Below, piece by piece: positions 34,801 through 46,322 of a stretch of 64,000 bases of DNA (its first letter is position 1; every line of letters starts with the position of its first letter). The stretch lies in NCBI RefSeq assembly GCF_963576675.1, contig NC_088919.1, positions 42,492,501 through 42,556,500 of the forward strand, in the 5' to 3' direction. The notes under the pieces were generated by a model that did not search any database, was not told where the DNA came from, and saw only the letters and a program-made list of their open reading frames with translations. The DNA is from Euphorbia lathyris (taxonomy: Eukaryota; Streptophyta; Magnoliopsida; Malpighiales; Euphorbiaceae). The translations under genes were made by a program, and so were the position numbers.

Positions 34801-34929
34801 CTATCCGATCGACAACAGCGACCGACCGTAACTTATTTATTTTATTTTTTTTTGAAACTTTCGGAATCAATCGCTTCAACCGTCTTGTTTCCAGGTTTTC
34901 ATCACAGGTCCTCCGACTCGGTGTCTACA
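31852..34929 (-). repeat. LTR C (5' LTR of Tat-3), 3078 bp
   Basis: Nearly identical to LTR B over the AT-rich part and U5. The two differ mostly in the GC-rich U3 (34228-34570 against 17100-17440), where the numbers of palindromes and short segments differ. The hairpin is at 33504-33530 and the stem-loops at 32652-32681, 32480-32511 and 32421-32455. Confidence 0.95.
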
Positions 34930-37900
34930 CCCGTGAAACAGAAACTCCGACACATGAGGCTGGAATGGGCGGATAAGATCAGAGAGGAAGTGAAGAAACA
35001 GCTAGAAGTAGGGTTCATCGAAGTAATCGACTATCCCCCTTGGGTTGCAAATGTAGTGCCAATCGCTAAGAAGGACGGTAAAGTGAGAATGTGCGTCGAT
35101 TATAGAGATCTCAACAAGGCTTGCCCCAAAGATGAATTCGCATTGCCTCACATCGACGTATTAATCGACAGTGCATCATCGAGCGTCTTGCACACGAATG
35201 TTGACGGCTTTATGGGCTACATGCAAGTTTAGATGGCAGAAAAGCACAAGGCAAAGAGCTCGTTCACAACTGAGTGGGGAACGTACTGCTATAGAGTAAT
35301 GCCGTTTGGTTTGAAAAATGCCGGGGCAACTTATCAACGGATGGCTACGACACTTTTCCATGATATGATGCACAAAGAAGTGGAAGTTTATGTGGACGAC
35401 ATGATGGTCAAGTCGGAGACGAGAGAGGGGCATTTCCCTGCACTTGAGAAGTTTTTGGCCCGAATCGCAAAATTCAAGCTAAGGTTGAACCCGAAGAAGT
35501 GCTTCTTTGGCGTTTCATCAGGGAAGATCTTAGGCTATGTGATCAGTAAAAAGGGGATTGAGGTGGATCCCGACAAGGTAAAGGCCATATAGGAAATGCC
35601 AGCACCCAAAAATGAGAAAGAAGTGAGAGGATTTCTGGGGCAGGTTCAGTATATCAGTCGGTTCATAGCACGACTCACTGCGATCTGCGAGCCGATCTTT
35701 AAGCTGCTACGGAAAGATCAACCCACGATTTGGAATGATAAGTGCCAGCAAGCATTGGAGAGTGTCCGGAACTATTTGTCTAATCCACCGGTTTTAAGAC
35801 CGCCTAAACTTGGAAAACCGCTTCTCCTCTATGAAGCAATCGAGGAGCGATCTATTTGGGCAATGCTGGCCCAAAAAGGGGACACCGGTGTGGAGCACGC
35901 GGTGTATTATCTGAGTAAGAAGTTCCTGGAATACGAGCTTAAGTATAACATGATCGAAAAGACGTGCGTGGCAGTAGTATGGCTAACAAAGAAGCTACGA
36001 CACTATTTTCAATCTTACAAAGTGATCATTATTTCCCGGATGGATCCCTTGAAGTATCTGTACCGAACTCCGTCTCTAACAGGGAAGCTAGCCCGATGGT
36101 TGTTGCTCTTGTCCGAATTTGACATCAAATATGTAACAAAAAAGGTTATTAAGGGGAGAGCCGTAGCGGAATTTCTGGCCAATCAGCCTCTAAATGCGGA
36201 AGAGGAAGAGATAAACTATGATTTCCCCGATGAGCACTTGAACGCAATAGAAGTTATACCATGGAAAATGTTCTTCGATGGAGCGGTTAACTCAAATGGA
36301 GCCGGGGTAGGAGTGCTACTTATCTCACTAGAAGGAGAAAGGGTCCCAATGGCAAAGAAGTTATCCTTCCCTCTCACTAATAATATGGCCGAGTATGAAG
36401 CGTGCATCTACGGGTTAGAGTCGTTAGCAGTGCTGGGAGCATCATATGTGGAAATTTGGGGCGACTCAAAACTGATTATCGAACAAGCACAGGGAAACTA
36501 GGAAGTAAGGGAAGAAAGGTTGCGTCCATACCTAGACCAGTTGGAGGGATTGGCGCAGAGATTCAGCGAGTGTCGTTTTTATCACATTCCTCGAGCACAG
36601 AACCAAGCAGCGGATGCTTTGGCCACTTTGGTGTCAGTATGGGATAACCCTCGGAACCTTGCCTCGAAGCCTTTGGTGCTGAGGAGGTCCCACAAACCGT
36701 GCTATGAAGACGTAATGCTATTGGGAGCAGATGAAAAGCCTTGGTATTTCGATATCGTAAACTTTATGAAAAGTGGAACATACCCGGCAGAATCATAACT
36801 TAGGGATCAGGCTGTGATCAGAAGGTTAGCTCAGCAATTTGTCATCCACAATGACTTGCTTTACAAAAGACACGCCGATGGTTTACAATTGAGGTGCTTG
36901 GATGAGGGAGAAGCCCGGGAGGCAATGGAGTCAGTACACTCGGGAATTTGGGGAGCCCATATGGGAGGAGCAGTATTGGCAAAGAAAATCGTAAGGCAAG
37001 GCTTCTATTGGCTCACCATGGAAAGAGATTGTAACGAATATGCGAAGAAATGCCATGATTGTCAAATCCACGGAGATTATAATCACTTACCAGCTATGGA
37101 ACTGCACGTGTTAGCACCCATTTGGCCGTTTGCGGCTTGGGGCATTGATATCATCGGGGAGGTGAGGCCTAATGCGTCGAACGGACACAAATTCATCGCA
37201 GTCGCCATTGATTACTTCACCAAGTGGGTAGAGGCAGAATCGTTTAGCAAGTTGGGGTCTAAGCAGATGGGGAAGTTCATTGAAAAGCACTTGATCACCC
37301 GATTCGGAGTGCCTCATCACATGATCACGGATAATGGGGTCCAGTTTCAAGGGGAAGTGAAAAGTCTCTTCCAAGAGTACGGTATTGAGCATCATAGATC
37401 TTCTCCATATCGCCCGCAAACTAACGGTGCAGTGGAGGCCGCTAATAAGAACCTTAAAAGGATTCTTGTCAAGACGGTAGAATCGCACCGGAATTGGCAC
37501 GAGCAGCTTCCGCTCGCTTTATGGGCCTATCGCACGACGGTTAGAACGTCAACTAGGGCAACGCTGTTCTCCTTGGTATATGGGGCCGAAGCCGTTCTCC
37601 CGATTGAGATTGAAAAGAGATCGTTGAGAATCGCAGTAGAAGCAGAGATTCCCGAGACGGAATGGGTGAAGAAGCGATATGAGCAGTTAGCATTGGTGGA
37701 CGAGAAAAGGATGGAGGCTCTTTACTATGTGTAGTTATATCAGAGAAGGATGGCCCGAGCTTTCAACAAAAAGGTCAAGGCCAGCCCTATCAAAGAAGGG
37801 GACATGGTGCTGAAACAGATCCGAATGACGCACACCGACCCTAGGGGCAAGTTCAGGCCAAACTGGAAAGGATCATTCCTCGTGAAGAAGATCCTAAGCA

Positions 37901-37986
37901 AAGGGGCGGTGAAACTAACTACTATGGACGACATGGAGCTCTCCGAACCTACCAATCTGGATAGGCTTAAGAAATACTTTTCGTAA
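34930..37986 (+). pseudogene. Tat-2 pol: reverse transcriptase, dual RNase H, integrase
   Basis: It resumes the frame broken at 14718. Reverse transcriptase (MCVDYRDLN, YVDD near 35389), degenerate first RNase H, archaeal-type second RNase H (FFDGAVN, NNMAEYEA, GDSKLII, NQAADAL) and integrase (H-X5-H, C-X2-C, then D, D, E in WGIDIIG, ITDNGVQF, NGAVEAANK) lie in one frame without indels. Five in-frame stops: TAG 35230-35232, TAG 35590-35592, TAG 36499-36501, TAA 36796-36798, TAG 37732-37734. At the first, second and fifth the Tat-3 copy has CAG. The C-terminus reads through to a stop at 37984. Confidence 0.92.
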
Positions 37987-38441
37987 AAAAGTAAAAAAAA
38001 AAGAAAGAAATGAAAATTCCCGATAGGTTGAAAACCCGCAAAGGGCGACCTATGCAACAATAAGGGACATCCCACTGGGTGAAAACCTGGAAGGGCACTC
38101 ATTTGAAAATTCCGGGATAATAAAAGGAGAGTTGAAAAATCGCTGGGATCTGAAAATCGAAAAAAGGCGGGTCCTGGTAACAGTCGTTATATCTTGAGCA
38201 ATTATGAAAATAATGTATAAGCGGCTAAGTATTTCTGTTGTTTGTAAATAAATAAAGACATGAATATATTTGAAGAGGATGATTGGAATCATTATAATCT
38301 ACTGAACGCATTGTATTATGAATCATGAGTTATACATTTCCTACCTCTTTCACATAAAAAGCCTAAGTCCTATCCACCCCTCTCCCTATATACAAGCTAT
38401 ACATCGGGGTAATACTAATGAGAAAGCTACAAATAATGAGC
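37987..38441. other. Region between the converging integrase and PMD genes (Tat-2)
   Basis: It contains an A-rich run after the integrase stop and the three GGTTGAAAACCCGCAAAGGG-type motifs (about 38025-38180), as in Tat-3. The rest, to the PMD stop at 38442, has no visible feature. Confidence 0.55.
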
Positions 38442-41400
38442 CTAATAAGGAGGAAGATCCCAGAAGTCCTCAAAGTCCCTCAGACGAGAAGCCCGCTCCG
38501 CAGATAAGGCCTCCTCGGCAACCCGACGACCCTCCTCGGCGGCAAGACGCCTCTCGGTCTCCACTCGCGTCATCTCCTCTGCGGCAAGGCGCCCCTCGGT
38601 CTCCACTCGCATCATCCCCGACCAATGAGCATCTCTCTCTCGATAGACATGCCTGACCCTAGCATCGGCATCCCGCTGCGACTCACTGAACCGCTGCTCG
38701 TTCGCATGAAGATCGCTCTGGAAAAAAAACATCAAAACGGACAACAACATAAGTCATACATACATATGTGCATCACACGCATACATTTCACTACACTAAA
38801 ACAGAATAAGAATACTCACCAGGTGGCCGGCACAGCGCAGACTGAGCTGCTCTCTGAAATAACCAGACAATCCCATGTAATCAGTACACGTCTCCCTTGA
38901 AGTATGCAAGGCATCAGGAGGATCGAACAACATCCTCGAGGTGAAAACAGAAGGGGCGGTCTCAACGCTGGAGTAAGCTACGCCCGCCTCGCCATAATGA
39001 ATCGTTGAGAAATCTCTCTCTGGGATCGGGAAGGGGGTGCCAAGGCGGAGCTGCTCTGGTCGGGCAGTGCCGAAGGACTCGCCCACATGATAAGAAGCCT
39101 CGCTCACGGATGGCCGGGCTCGGGTGCCATCGAAAAAGTCCGACGTCCGAACGCTCCTCAAGGAACCCTCCTGCAAATAAAGGGAAAATGAATACACCTA
39201 ACTACCTCATAAACAAAGAATAAATAAGTCAGGCACTCACTGGAACCTCCTCTGATCCAAAGACTCCAGCAACGGCCGCTACCGAGAACACGTCATCCGT
39301 AGGGTCCACGTCCATCGCAACCTCGGGAGGATCCAACAGAGTCAACAATGTCGATAAATAATGGGCACGACCCCCCGCGTGGTCCCACACGTCCCGAGCC
39401 GCAAATCGACGAGTCATCTCACTGCGTATCTCCTGCAAGGACATGACCCTCACCGCAAACATGGACACATGAATCTCGCCGGGTGTCCAATGTGTGGCGC
39501 TAACCCCGGTAAAGCTTCGGCCGCCCAAATAGCATGCTCGCACGCACGGGCCAGTGAGAACACACTGCTGCCCCTGAATGCGGGTGACATAAGCATAATC
39601 GGGACCAAAGTTAAGGTCGTCCCATCTGAATGAAATCTGAAAAACAAAAGAAAAGTCAGACGAGATCAAACGAAAATCCAGCATAGCTATGAGACGTTCA
39701 CCTGTCCCAAGCTCCGCGTGTCGATCCATGATAGGAGTCGTGCCACCGTCCGGCTCTTCTCGTCGCGCAGATTAAAGTCACTCCACCTCACCATAAGTGG
39801 AAGCCTAACCGCGCACGGCCTACTCCTGCGGGCGCTCGGAAGAATCCGCCTTTCATAGGCCCAAACCTGCTCGTAGAAACTGATGTCAGAAGCAGAAATC
39901 GTGAAAAGAATAAAGAGGCAAGCCAATGATAGAGGACGTACCAGGAGGGCAAAGGTGTAACTGCCGAAATCCTTGCGCTTCCGGCAAGTCAAGTCCAGGA
40001 ACTTGTATAGAAAGGCCAAGCCAGCTCCCACCCAATCGTAGGACGACACGGCGTCCAAATCCCGGAAGGCCTGGATGAGACCTGCATGTATAGTTCCGCT
40101 CTTGGTGCGGAAGATCGTCTCACCTAAAGCATACAGAAGGAAGCTGCGAGTGGCCCGATCTGTGTCATCTCGGTCATAGAAATCCCTGCGGCTCAATAGC
40201 CCGAAGGTAGTAACAAAAATTTGCCGGGGTGGCCTTGACACCCGTGTAGGCTCCGGGTCCGATCAGATCAGATATCTCGGCACGGTCAACCCGAGGACGC
40301 ACCATGTCAAAGCAAAGTGGGACCGAGGTGCCGCTACCCCGCAATCCGGTCAGCAGTGAGAAGTCGTGGGGCAAGATCGTCATCTCCCCAAACGAGAAGT
40401 GGAAGGTGTGGGTCGAGTCTACCCATCTCTCGCATAAGGCGCGCAAGCTGAACCGGTCACACACTCCGTTGGCGCGAGGCAACGCCAGGATGAAGGGCTC
40501 GAAGCCCAACTCTCGTACTCGGGCTTTAGCCGCCGGGCTAAGCATGACATGCCAAATATGAATATCCACGGTAGTCCCACTGATGCCAATAACCTGGAAG
40601 GAACAGTACGGGTAAGGCAAGAGGCCAAACTAAAGTCATTACTCCTCGAGAGCCTCACTTCTATGCGTATGTCTAATATAGAAATTTTGTTAACCTAGTT
40701 ATTCTTTCGGTTATGTTTAAATCTAACATGGAAGTTCCTTTCAATTTGGATCGTTACTCTTTGAGATTTCATTCGTAGGATCATTTGTACAGGATTTGAT
40801 TAATTCGTTATTCTTTGGTGTTCGACTCTCCCGCGTGCTTGCGAGGGGCTGAATCCAATTCTAACTTGGGTTAAAAGCGTTTAAGTTAATTATTTACGTT
40901 TTTTGTGCACTATTCACGTTTTTACTATTCACGTGCACTGTTCACATTTTTTGCGGTTAGCATGCATTATTCATGTTTCCTACTATTCACGTGCACTATT
41001 CACATTTTTACTATTCACGTTTTTTGCGGTTAGCATGCATTATTCATGTTTCCTACTATTCATGTGCACTATTCACGTTTTTACTATTCACGTGCACTAT
41101 TCACGTTTTTACTGTGGGCATGCATTGTTCATATTTTTACTATTCACATGCATATAGTTTATATTCTTTCAACAAACAAAAAGCATAAAGCGTTGCTCAC
41201 GTGCATAAAAATTCGCGTTTTCTAACTAAAAGTCTTCTAAGCAGCTTAAAGGTTAGCATGCAAATGACGTTCGAAGTGGGGCTGCTAAAGCCTAGAAGTC
41301 TTGTCAAAGGATAAAAAATAAGGGGGTACTTACCGGATGGATGTTGGTCCAGCTCAGATGAGAAGCAGGATTTTGAAAAGGAGCCACTCTAGTCAAGTCC

Positions 41401-41450
41401 TCAAAACCCGCCTCCATACCCTTCGTGCCATCGTATCTATCCGAACCCAT
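38442..41450 (-). pseudogene. PMD gene of Tat-2, six exons, one frameshift
   Basis: Exons on the - strand are 41334-41450, 39942-40593, 39702-39866, 39241-39636, 38820-39170 and 38442-38717 (117, 652, 165, 396, 351, 276 nt). All splice sites are GT-AG. Exon 2 is one base longer than in the other copies because of an extra base in a run at 40215-40219, which shifts the frame; otherwise every exon is open. The PMD core reads CERWVDSTHTFHFSFGEM, GLRGSGTSVPL and YKFLDLTCRKRKDFGSYTF, then VWAYERRILPS. Exon 1 differs strongly from the other copies. The C-terminal exon is rich in Glu/Arg/Ala and ends DLPPY. A single-base change could be a real mutation or a sequencing error. Confidence 0.88.
40905..41155. 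repeat. ACGTGAATAGT-type repeats in PMD intron 1 (Tat-2)
   Basis: CTATTCACGT and variants (CTATTCATGT, CTATTCACAT) recur with GCATGCATTATTCATG between them. The position in intron 1 (40594-41333) matches the other two genes. Confidence 0.85.
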
Positions 41451-41890
41451 CACGAGAATGCTCTAAGTTTAGTGCTAGAGAGAGAGAGAAGAGAGAGAAG
41501 GTGTGGGGTTGAAATTAAACCCCACCACTTTATATAGAAGAAGGGAATGACATTCCCGTAAATAGCGAAAAAGGTACGACGTGACATAAAGGTAAAAAGT
41601 AAATAATTAATTACCAGGTGCACAGATCTCCGATTTGCAGTCCGTTTCAGCCTGCGTTTCTTCCAGGCAATGACCAATACCCTAAGGATATGACTCCAAA
41701 TGACAGTCGAAATTTTACAGAACAGTGGCGCCAGTCAAAATACAGACAACAGTCAACGGGAAAATAATTTTTAGTCTAAAATGTTCCCGATGAAGAGATA
41801 AGGATGTTCCTATCAACAAATCAAATACCCGAGACGATAGCTCCAGTCAAAATACAAACGACAGTGTTTTAAAATTTAGAACTGCTAGAG
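41451..41890 (-). promoter_or_regulatory. Promoter and upstream region of the Tat-2 PMD gene
   Basis: CTATATAAAG (complement of 41528-41537) lies about 80 nt before the ATG, with a CT-rich patch (complement of 41479-41505) between. Upstream sequence to about 41800 is shared with the other copies. No gene is seen. Confidence 0.65.
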
Positions 41891-42590
41891 AGAGCCATTT
41901 TACCTACGGTCGATTTAGAGACCAGGGTTGCTATTGAGCCATTTTACCCACGGTCGTTGACCAGAGTTGCTATTGAGCCATTTTGCCTGCGGTCGATTTA
42001 GAGACCAGGGTCGCTTTTGAGCCATTTTACTCACGGTCGTTGACCAGAGTTACTATTGAGCCATTTTACCCGCGGTCGTGGACCAGGGTTGTTTTTGAGC
42101 CATTTTGCCTGCGGTCGATTTAGAGACCAGGGTTGCTTTTGAGCCATTTTACCCGCGGTCGTGGACCAGGGTTGCTTTTGAGCCATTTTGCCTGCGGTCG
42201 ATTTAGAGACCATGGTTGCTTTTGAGCCATTTTACCCGCGGTCGTGGACCAGGGTTGCTATTGAGCCATTTTGCCTGCGGTCGATTTAGAGACCAGGGTT
42301 GCTTTTGAGCCATTTTACCCACGGTCGTGGACCAGGGTTGCTATTGAGCCATTTGGCCTGAGGTCGATTTAGAGACCAGAGTTGCTTTTGAGCCATTTTA
42401 CCCGCGGTCGTGGACCAGGGTCGCTTTTGAGCCATTTTACCCGCGGTCGTGGACCAGGGTTGCTTTTGAGCCATTTTACCCGCGGTCGTAGACCAGGGTT
42501 GCTTTTGACCCATTTTTTCTGCGGTCGATTTAGAGACTAGGGTTGCTTTTGAGCCATTTTACCCGCGGTCGTGGACTAGGGTTGCTATTG
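41891..42590. repeat. 39/44-bp tandem array of Tat-2
   Basis: Units begin GAGCCATTTTACCCGCGGTC. Some are 39 bp (core GTGGACCAGGGTTG), others 44 bp with GATTTAGAGACC in the middle. The mixed length breaks the reading frame, so there is no long repeat-coded frame as in the other elements. Confidence 0.88.
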
Positions 42591-42755
42591 ACGGGACAGA
42601 CAAGGCAAAGATCGAAGACAAGGCCGGAGCATGCGGCATGGAGATCAGGTATTCTTCCTCCTACTCTATACGTGTCTTTTACTTTAATATATTTACATTG
42701 CATGTGTTGCGTTAGCAAAAAACGTTTTCAAAACACACACATCACTGTCAAAATA

Positions 42756-42771
42756 GGAAAGTAGGGGCAAC
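42756..42771 (+). other. Polypurine tract of Tat-2
   Basis: GGAAAGTAGGGGCAAC directly precedes LTR D. Confidence 0.75.
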
Positions 42772-45450
42772 TATAGATACCGAGTCGGAGGACCTGCGAC
42801 GAAAACCCATAACAAGACGGTTGAAGCGGTTGGTTCCGATAATTTAAAGAAAAAATAATAATAATAATCACGAGAGGATCTGCAGGGGTTGCGATCGTCA
42901 AGTGGACGGCTCGCGGGTGCTCAGCGGTATTAGGCGAGCGCCTAGCGGCAACCGGCGTGCGTCCGACGGCAGTTGGATGCGCGCCCGGCAGCGCGGGGCG
43001 CGCGCGCCCAACCTACGTTGGGCGAACACCCAACATTTGTTGGGCACACGCCCAACGTTAGTTGGGCGCGCGCCCAACAGAGGTTGGGCGTTCGCCCAAC
43101 TGATGTTGGGCGTTCCCCCAACTGATGTTGGGCGTCCGCCCAACCATTTTGGGCGTAGGCCCAAAATTTTTGGGCGTAGCCCGACACCCGTCGGGCTATG
43201 CCCAAATTTTTTTTGGGATCCGTGCCTATAAAAAGGCATGGATCCCCATGCATTTAATGAGGGGAATTTTTGGAGACTCTCTCACTCTAAAACATTTTTT
43301 AGGGAGAGAAAGTAATTTTTTTGAGAAAAATATTTTTTTTCTTAAAAAATCCGAATTTCCTAAAAGTTAATTTTTTTACTAAAAACCCGAAAAACACAAA
43401 AAACGTAACTTGTGGAATCAACCGACTTCAGCTGTCAATACCGATCTTGAGCTATTATCCGAGGACTAGACTCGCTTTATGTATTTTATTTATTTATTTA
43501 TTCATCATTTTAGTTATTTATTTAGTTAATTATTTATTTATCACATTTTATTTATTATTCCGTATTTATTTAATTTTCGTTTCATGTTAAACAAACGTTT
43601 GGTTTTGTTTTTGAAATAAAAAACCTCGTTTTAATATCCCAATACGAACCGTGCTCCGACTCAAAGGTAGTTCGGGATTAAAAAACGTTGTAATTATAAG
43701 TTTTGAATTTTTTTCTAAATAACGTTTAAAAATAAAACGTCGTTTTAGGAGTCTCCGTTATAGACTGTGATCCTATTTTGGTAGTTCGGATGTCCAAAAT
43801 GATAGAATAGATCTAATCTAAAGCATTTGAATAAATCTGAAAAGTATAGGGACTGTTTCTGATATTCTGTCATTTCTGTCACTAACGGCAGATTAGCGAC
43901 GGATTTTCCGTCGGTAATCTGATGAAATCCGAAAATCACCCTTTTAACCCACTTTTCTCAACTTTTTGATATTTATACTTGTGTACATATGTATTTAATT
44001 ATGTAATATGTTTATAAAAATTATTTTTAAGTCCTATAATATTAATTATGTATTATATAGCTATTTATTTCATGTTGAAATTTAATTTGTTTGGATTTAA
44101 TGTTATAAAGTAATATATGTGTATATATATATATAGTTTTTGGGTTGTTTGGGTTATATTAGCTATTATTAGGTGAAACCATTTTGGGATAAATGATATT
44201 CTCTTATTTTGGGATTTTTGCCCATTATTTTTACATAGCTTTAACTAGAATAAAAAATGTATTATATTTAGTATTCTTTCTCATTTTCTTTATTATATCA
44301 TATAGTATTTCTTACTCATTTTTATCTATAGATATATCCTTATTTTTAGATAAAACTATGTATATATATGTATTTCTATTTTATTTTTGTATATATGTAT
44401 ATATTTTAAATATATTTGATTGGGTAAATTTGGCCTTGATTTGTTAATCATTGTAATGATGTTCAAGTAAGGGCTAATTGAGTGAAAAGGGGAAAATAAA
44501 AGACAAAAAAAAGATTTCAAGTTGTTTGTTTAAATTAAAGTTTTTCTAGATATTCTTCAAGTGCAAATAAAAGATTTTTGTCATTTTAAACCGCTTCCAA
44601 AATATCACGTGTTGAAAACTTAATTCGTTCCAACCGCGGATTAAGCGAACCTTGTAATTAAAATCGTCTTCTATTTGTAAATAATAGAGTTTTGAATCGT
44701 TTTCTTGTCTAAATGATTTTGTACAAAAATAAATGAACTTGTATGCTTAATCACGTTTTTTTTGTTAAAACTTCTTATCTCACATTTTCAAACGCTCGAG
44801 TCGTTCCAACGGCGATTCGGGTCGATGTCATGTAAATTAACAGGGTTTTGAAACGTACCTAAATCGTTCCAACGACGATTAAGGTACGAACCATGTAAAC
44901 AAACTCGTTTTTGGGGAATGAGATTAGCTTTGAATTAGTGTATAGCCTAAAGCATAAAATCACACTGTGAATAAATCAATTCTTTCTTCTTCCCCTATCT
45001 CTCCTGTGTATTTTAAATTTATGCAAAATGGGTGATTCTTTACTAAAATGGCTTTTAATAACATGCTCAAAAATGGTTTTTAAAACGAGAAAGAAAAGGT
45101 TTCAAATGAATTTTAAACTTAAAGAAATATGCGATTAGTCCGTTAGCGCCTAACATGCTAAGTAGGAGGCCGGTGGTTCATAACCGGGCGATGTCGGGGT
45201 GCCTAGTAGCCTTTTTCCGGAAAGGAGCTAGCCTTCTCGGCTCGTACCTAAGTTTCCCGAACCCTTATCGGTCTCCCGCAAAGGATCGGTGTTCATTTCC
45301 CATTCGTGGGTGGCGACTCTTCCATACTCCAGGCTTCGGTCCTGCCGAGCAGCTTGATTCCGCGATTGGTTGCTTTCGGCGCCAATCACAGCATCTGTCA
45401 TCAACGGTGTCCACCCCCCGGTCCGCTCGGGCGAGGCCGCGGCACCTACA
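42772..45450 (+). repeat. LTR D (3' LTR of Tat-2), about 2.68 kb
   Basis: It begins TATAGATACC. The right end reads GCACCTACA where the other LTRs have GCACCTCGTCTAACA, so a few bases are lost or the end is altered. U3 palindromes are at 43010-43205, TATA at 43227-43235, the hairpin at 43889-43921 and three stem-loops at 44619-44888. The AT-rich middle differs much from A-C; the last ~330 bp are close to them. The base after it begins copia gag sequence. Confidence 0.9.
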
Positions 45451-46260
45451 ACAGCCTTTTCATCTTTCTGGTAAACATAGCCATCTTTTCATCGTCTGTT
45501 GAGCTCCCATCAGTGGAGTCAGCTTTCATGACAAGAGACTTTTGCTTATTGTCTTCAGACTTTTCCTTCACCTCGAAATTCTTCATCGAGATCTCATGGG
45601 TCAGCAGTGAGCCAATGAGTTCATCATACTTATAGGTGGTTAAGTCTTGAGCTTCCTCAACAGCGGTCTTCTTTGCTTGCCAGCTTTTAGGAAGACTTCT
45701 AAGAATCTTCTTGACTTGTTCTTCCTCAGTGAAGATCTTTCCAAGTCTCTTGAGCTCGTTGATGATGTTTGTGAATCTTGCATTCATGTCTGAGATCCCT
45801 TCATCATCGTTCATTTTGAACAGCTCGTACAATCTCATATGCTGGTTCACCTTGGATTCTTTCACCTTGTTGGTTCCTTCGTAGGTGACCTCCAGCTTCT
45901 TCCAGATCTCCTACGCTGACTCACAACCTGAAATCTTGTTGTATTCTGCAGCATCTAGCGCACAGTGAAGCATGTTTATAGCCGAAGCATGATTTTGTAG
46001 CTTCTTGAGATCATCCTCTGTCCATCTGGTCTCAGATTTGACAACCGTTTGGCCATTAATAGTTTCAACAGGAACAAATGGACCTTGGACTATAGATAGC
46101 CATGCACTCATATTTGTAGCCTGAATGAAATCTTCATCCTATTCTTCCAGAAGGTATAGTTAGACCCGAAGAATAGGGGAGACCGAGTTATGGACAGACC
46201 CTCAGGTAGAATCTGAGTTGTCAGATTTCCTGAGAGAAACCGAGTGCTGTTTTCAGCCAT
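45451..46260 (-). pseudogene. gag: SIRE-2 gag (copia capsid), truncated
   Basis: Copia Gag (UBN2/gag-polypeptide type) forms the particle. The start ATG at 46260 lies 49 nt after the primer-binding site. Typical segments are SPLFFGSNYTFWKNRM, RLYELFKMNDDEGISDM, FTNIINELKRLGK, KILRSLPKSW and TYKYDELIGSLLTHE. A one-base loss near 46128 shifts the frame, and TAG at 45912-45914 stands where a TGG is expected. The frame then stays open to the edge of LTR D, before the zinc knuckle. Confidence 0.85.
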
Positions 46261-46308
46261 AGTGGGGATCAGCTCAAGGTAGTTAAACCTTGCACAGTGA
46301 GCTTTTAG

Positions 46309-46320
46309 GCTCTGATACCA
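46309..46320 (-). other. Primer-binding site of SIRE-2
   Basis: TGGTATCAGAGC on the - strand begins two bases after the LTR. This is the classic site complementary to initiator methionine tRNA in plant copia elements. Confidence 0.92.
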
Positions 46321-46322
46321 CT

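Larger units (their letters stand above)
14724..34929 (-). mobile_element. Tat-3: complete Tat-lineage element, 20.2 kb, - strand
   Basis: Two direct LTRs of 3078 bp (C, 5') and 3070 bp (B, 3'), both TG...CA on the element strand, bound the element. In element order there follow a primer-binding site, a ~1.9 kb leader, gag with four modules, protease, reverse transcriptase, two RNase H domains, integrase, an antisense PMD gene, a 39-bp array and a polypurine tract. A 5-bp duplication (CCCGT) flanks it. The LTRs look nearly identical outside the GC-rich U3, so the insertion is fairly recent. Gag-pol has at least four stops and four frameshifts. Confidence 0.95.
7347..45450 (+). mobile_element. 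Tat-2: Tat-lineage Ty3/gypsy element, interrupted twice
   Basis: The pieces on the + strand join in one frame once the insertions are removed: gag 8301-9862, gag/protease 11943-14718, pol 34930-37986. A solo LTR (9863-11937) and Tat-3 (14724-34929) interrupt it, both with 5-bp target duplications. The dual RNase H (a degenerate first one, then an archaeal-type second one before integrase) marks the Tat lineage. The 3' end is LTR D (42772-45450). Its 5' LTR is not in the window; LTR A is too different from LTR D to be its partner. Five in-frame stops in pol show the element was dead or dying apart from the insertions. Confidence 0.85.
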
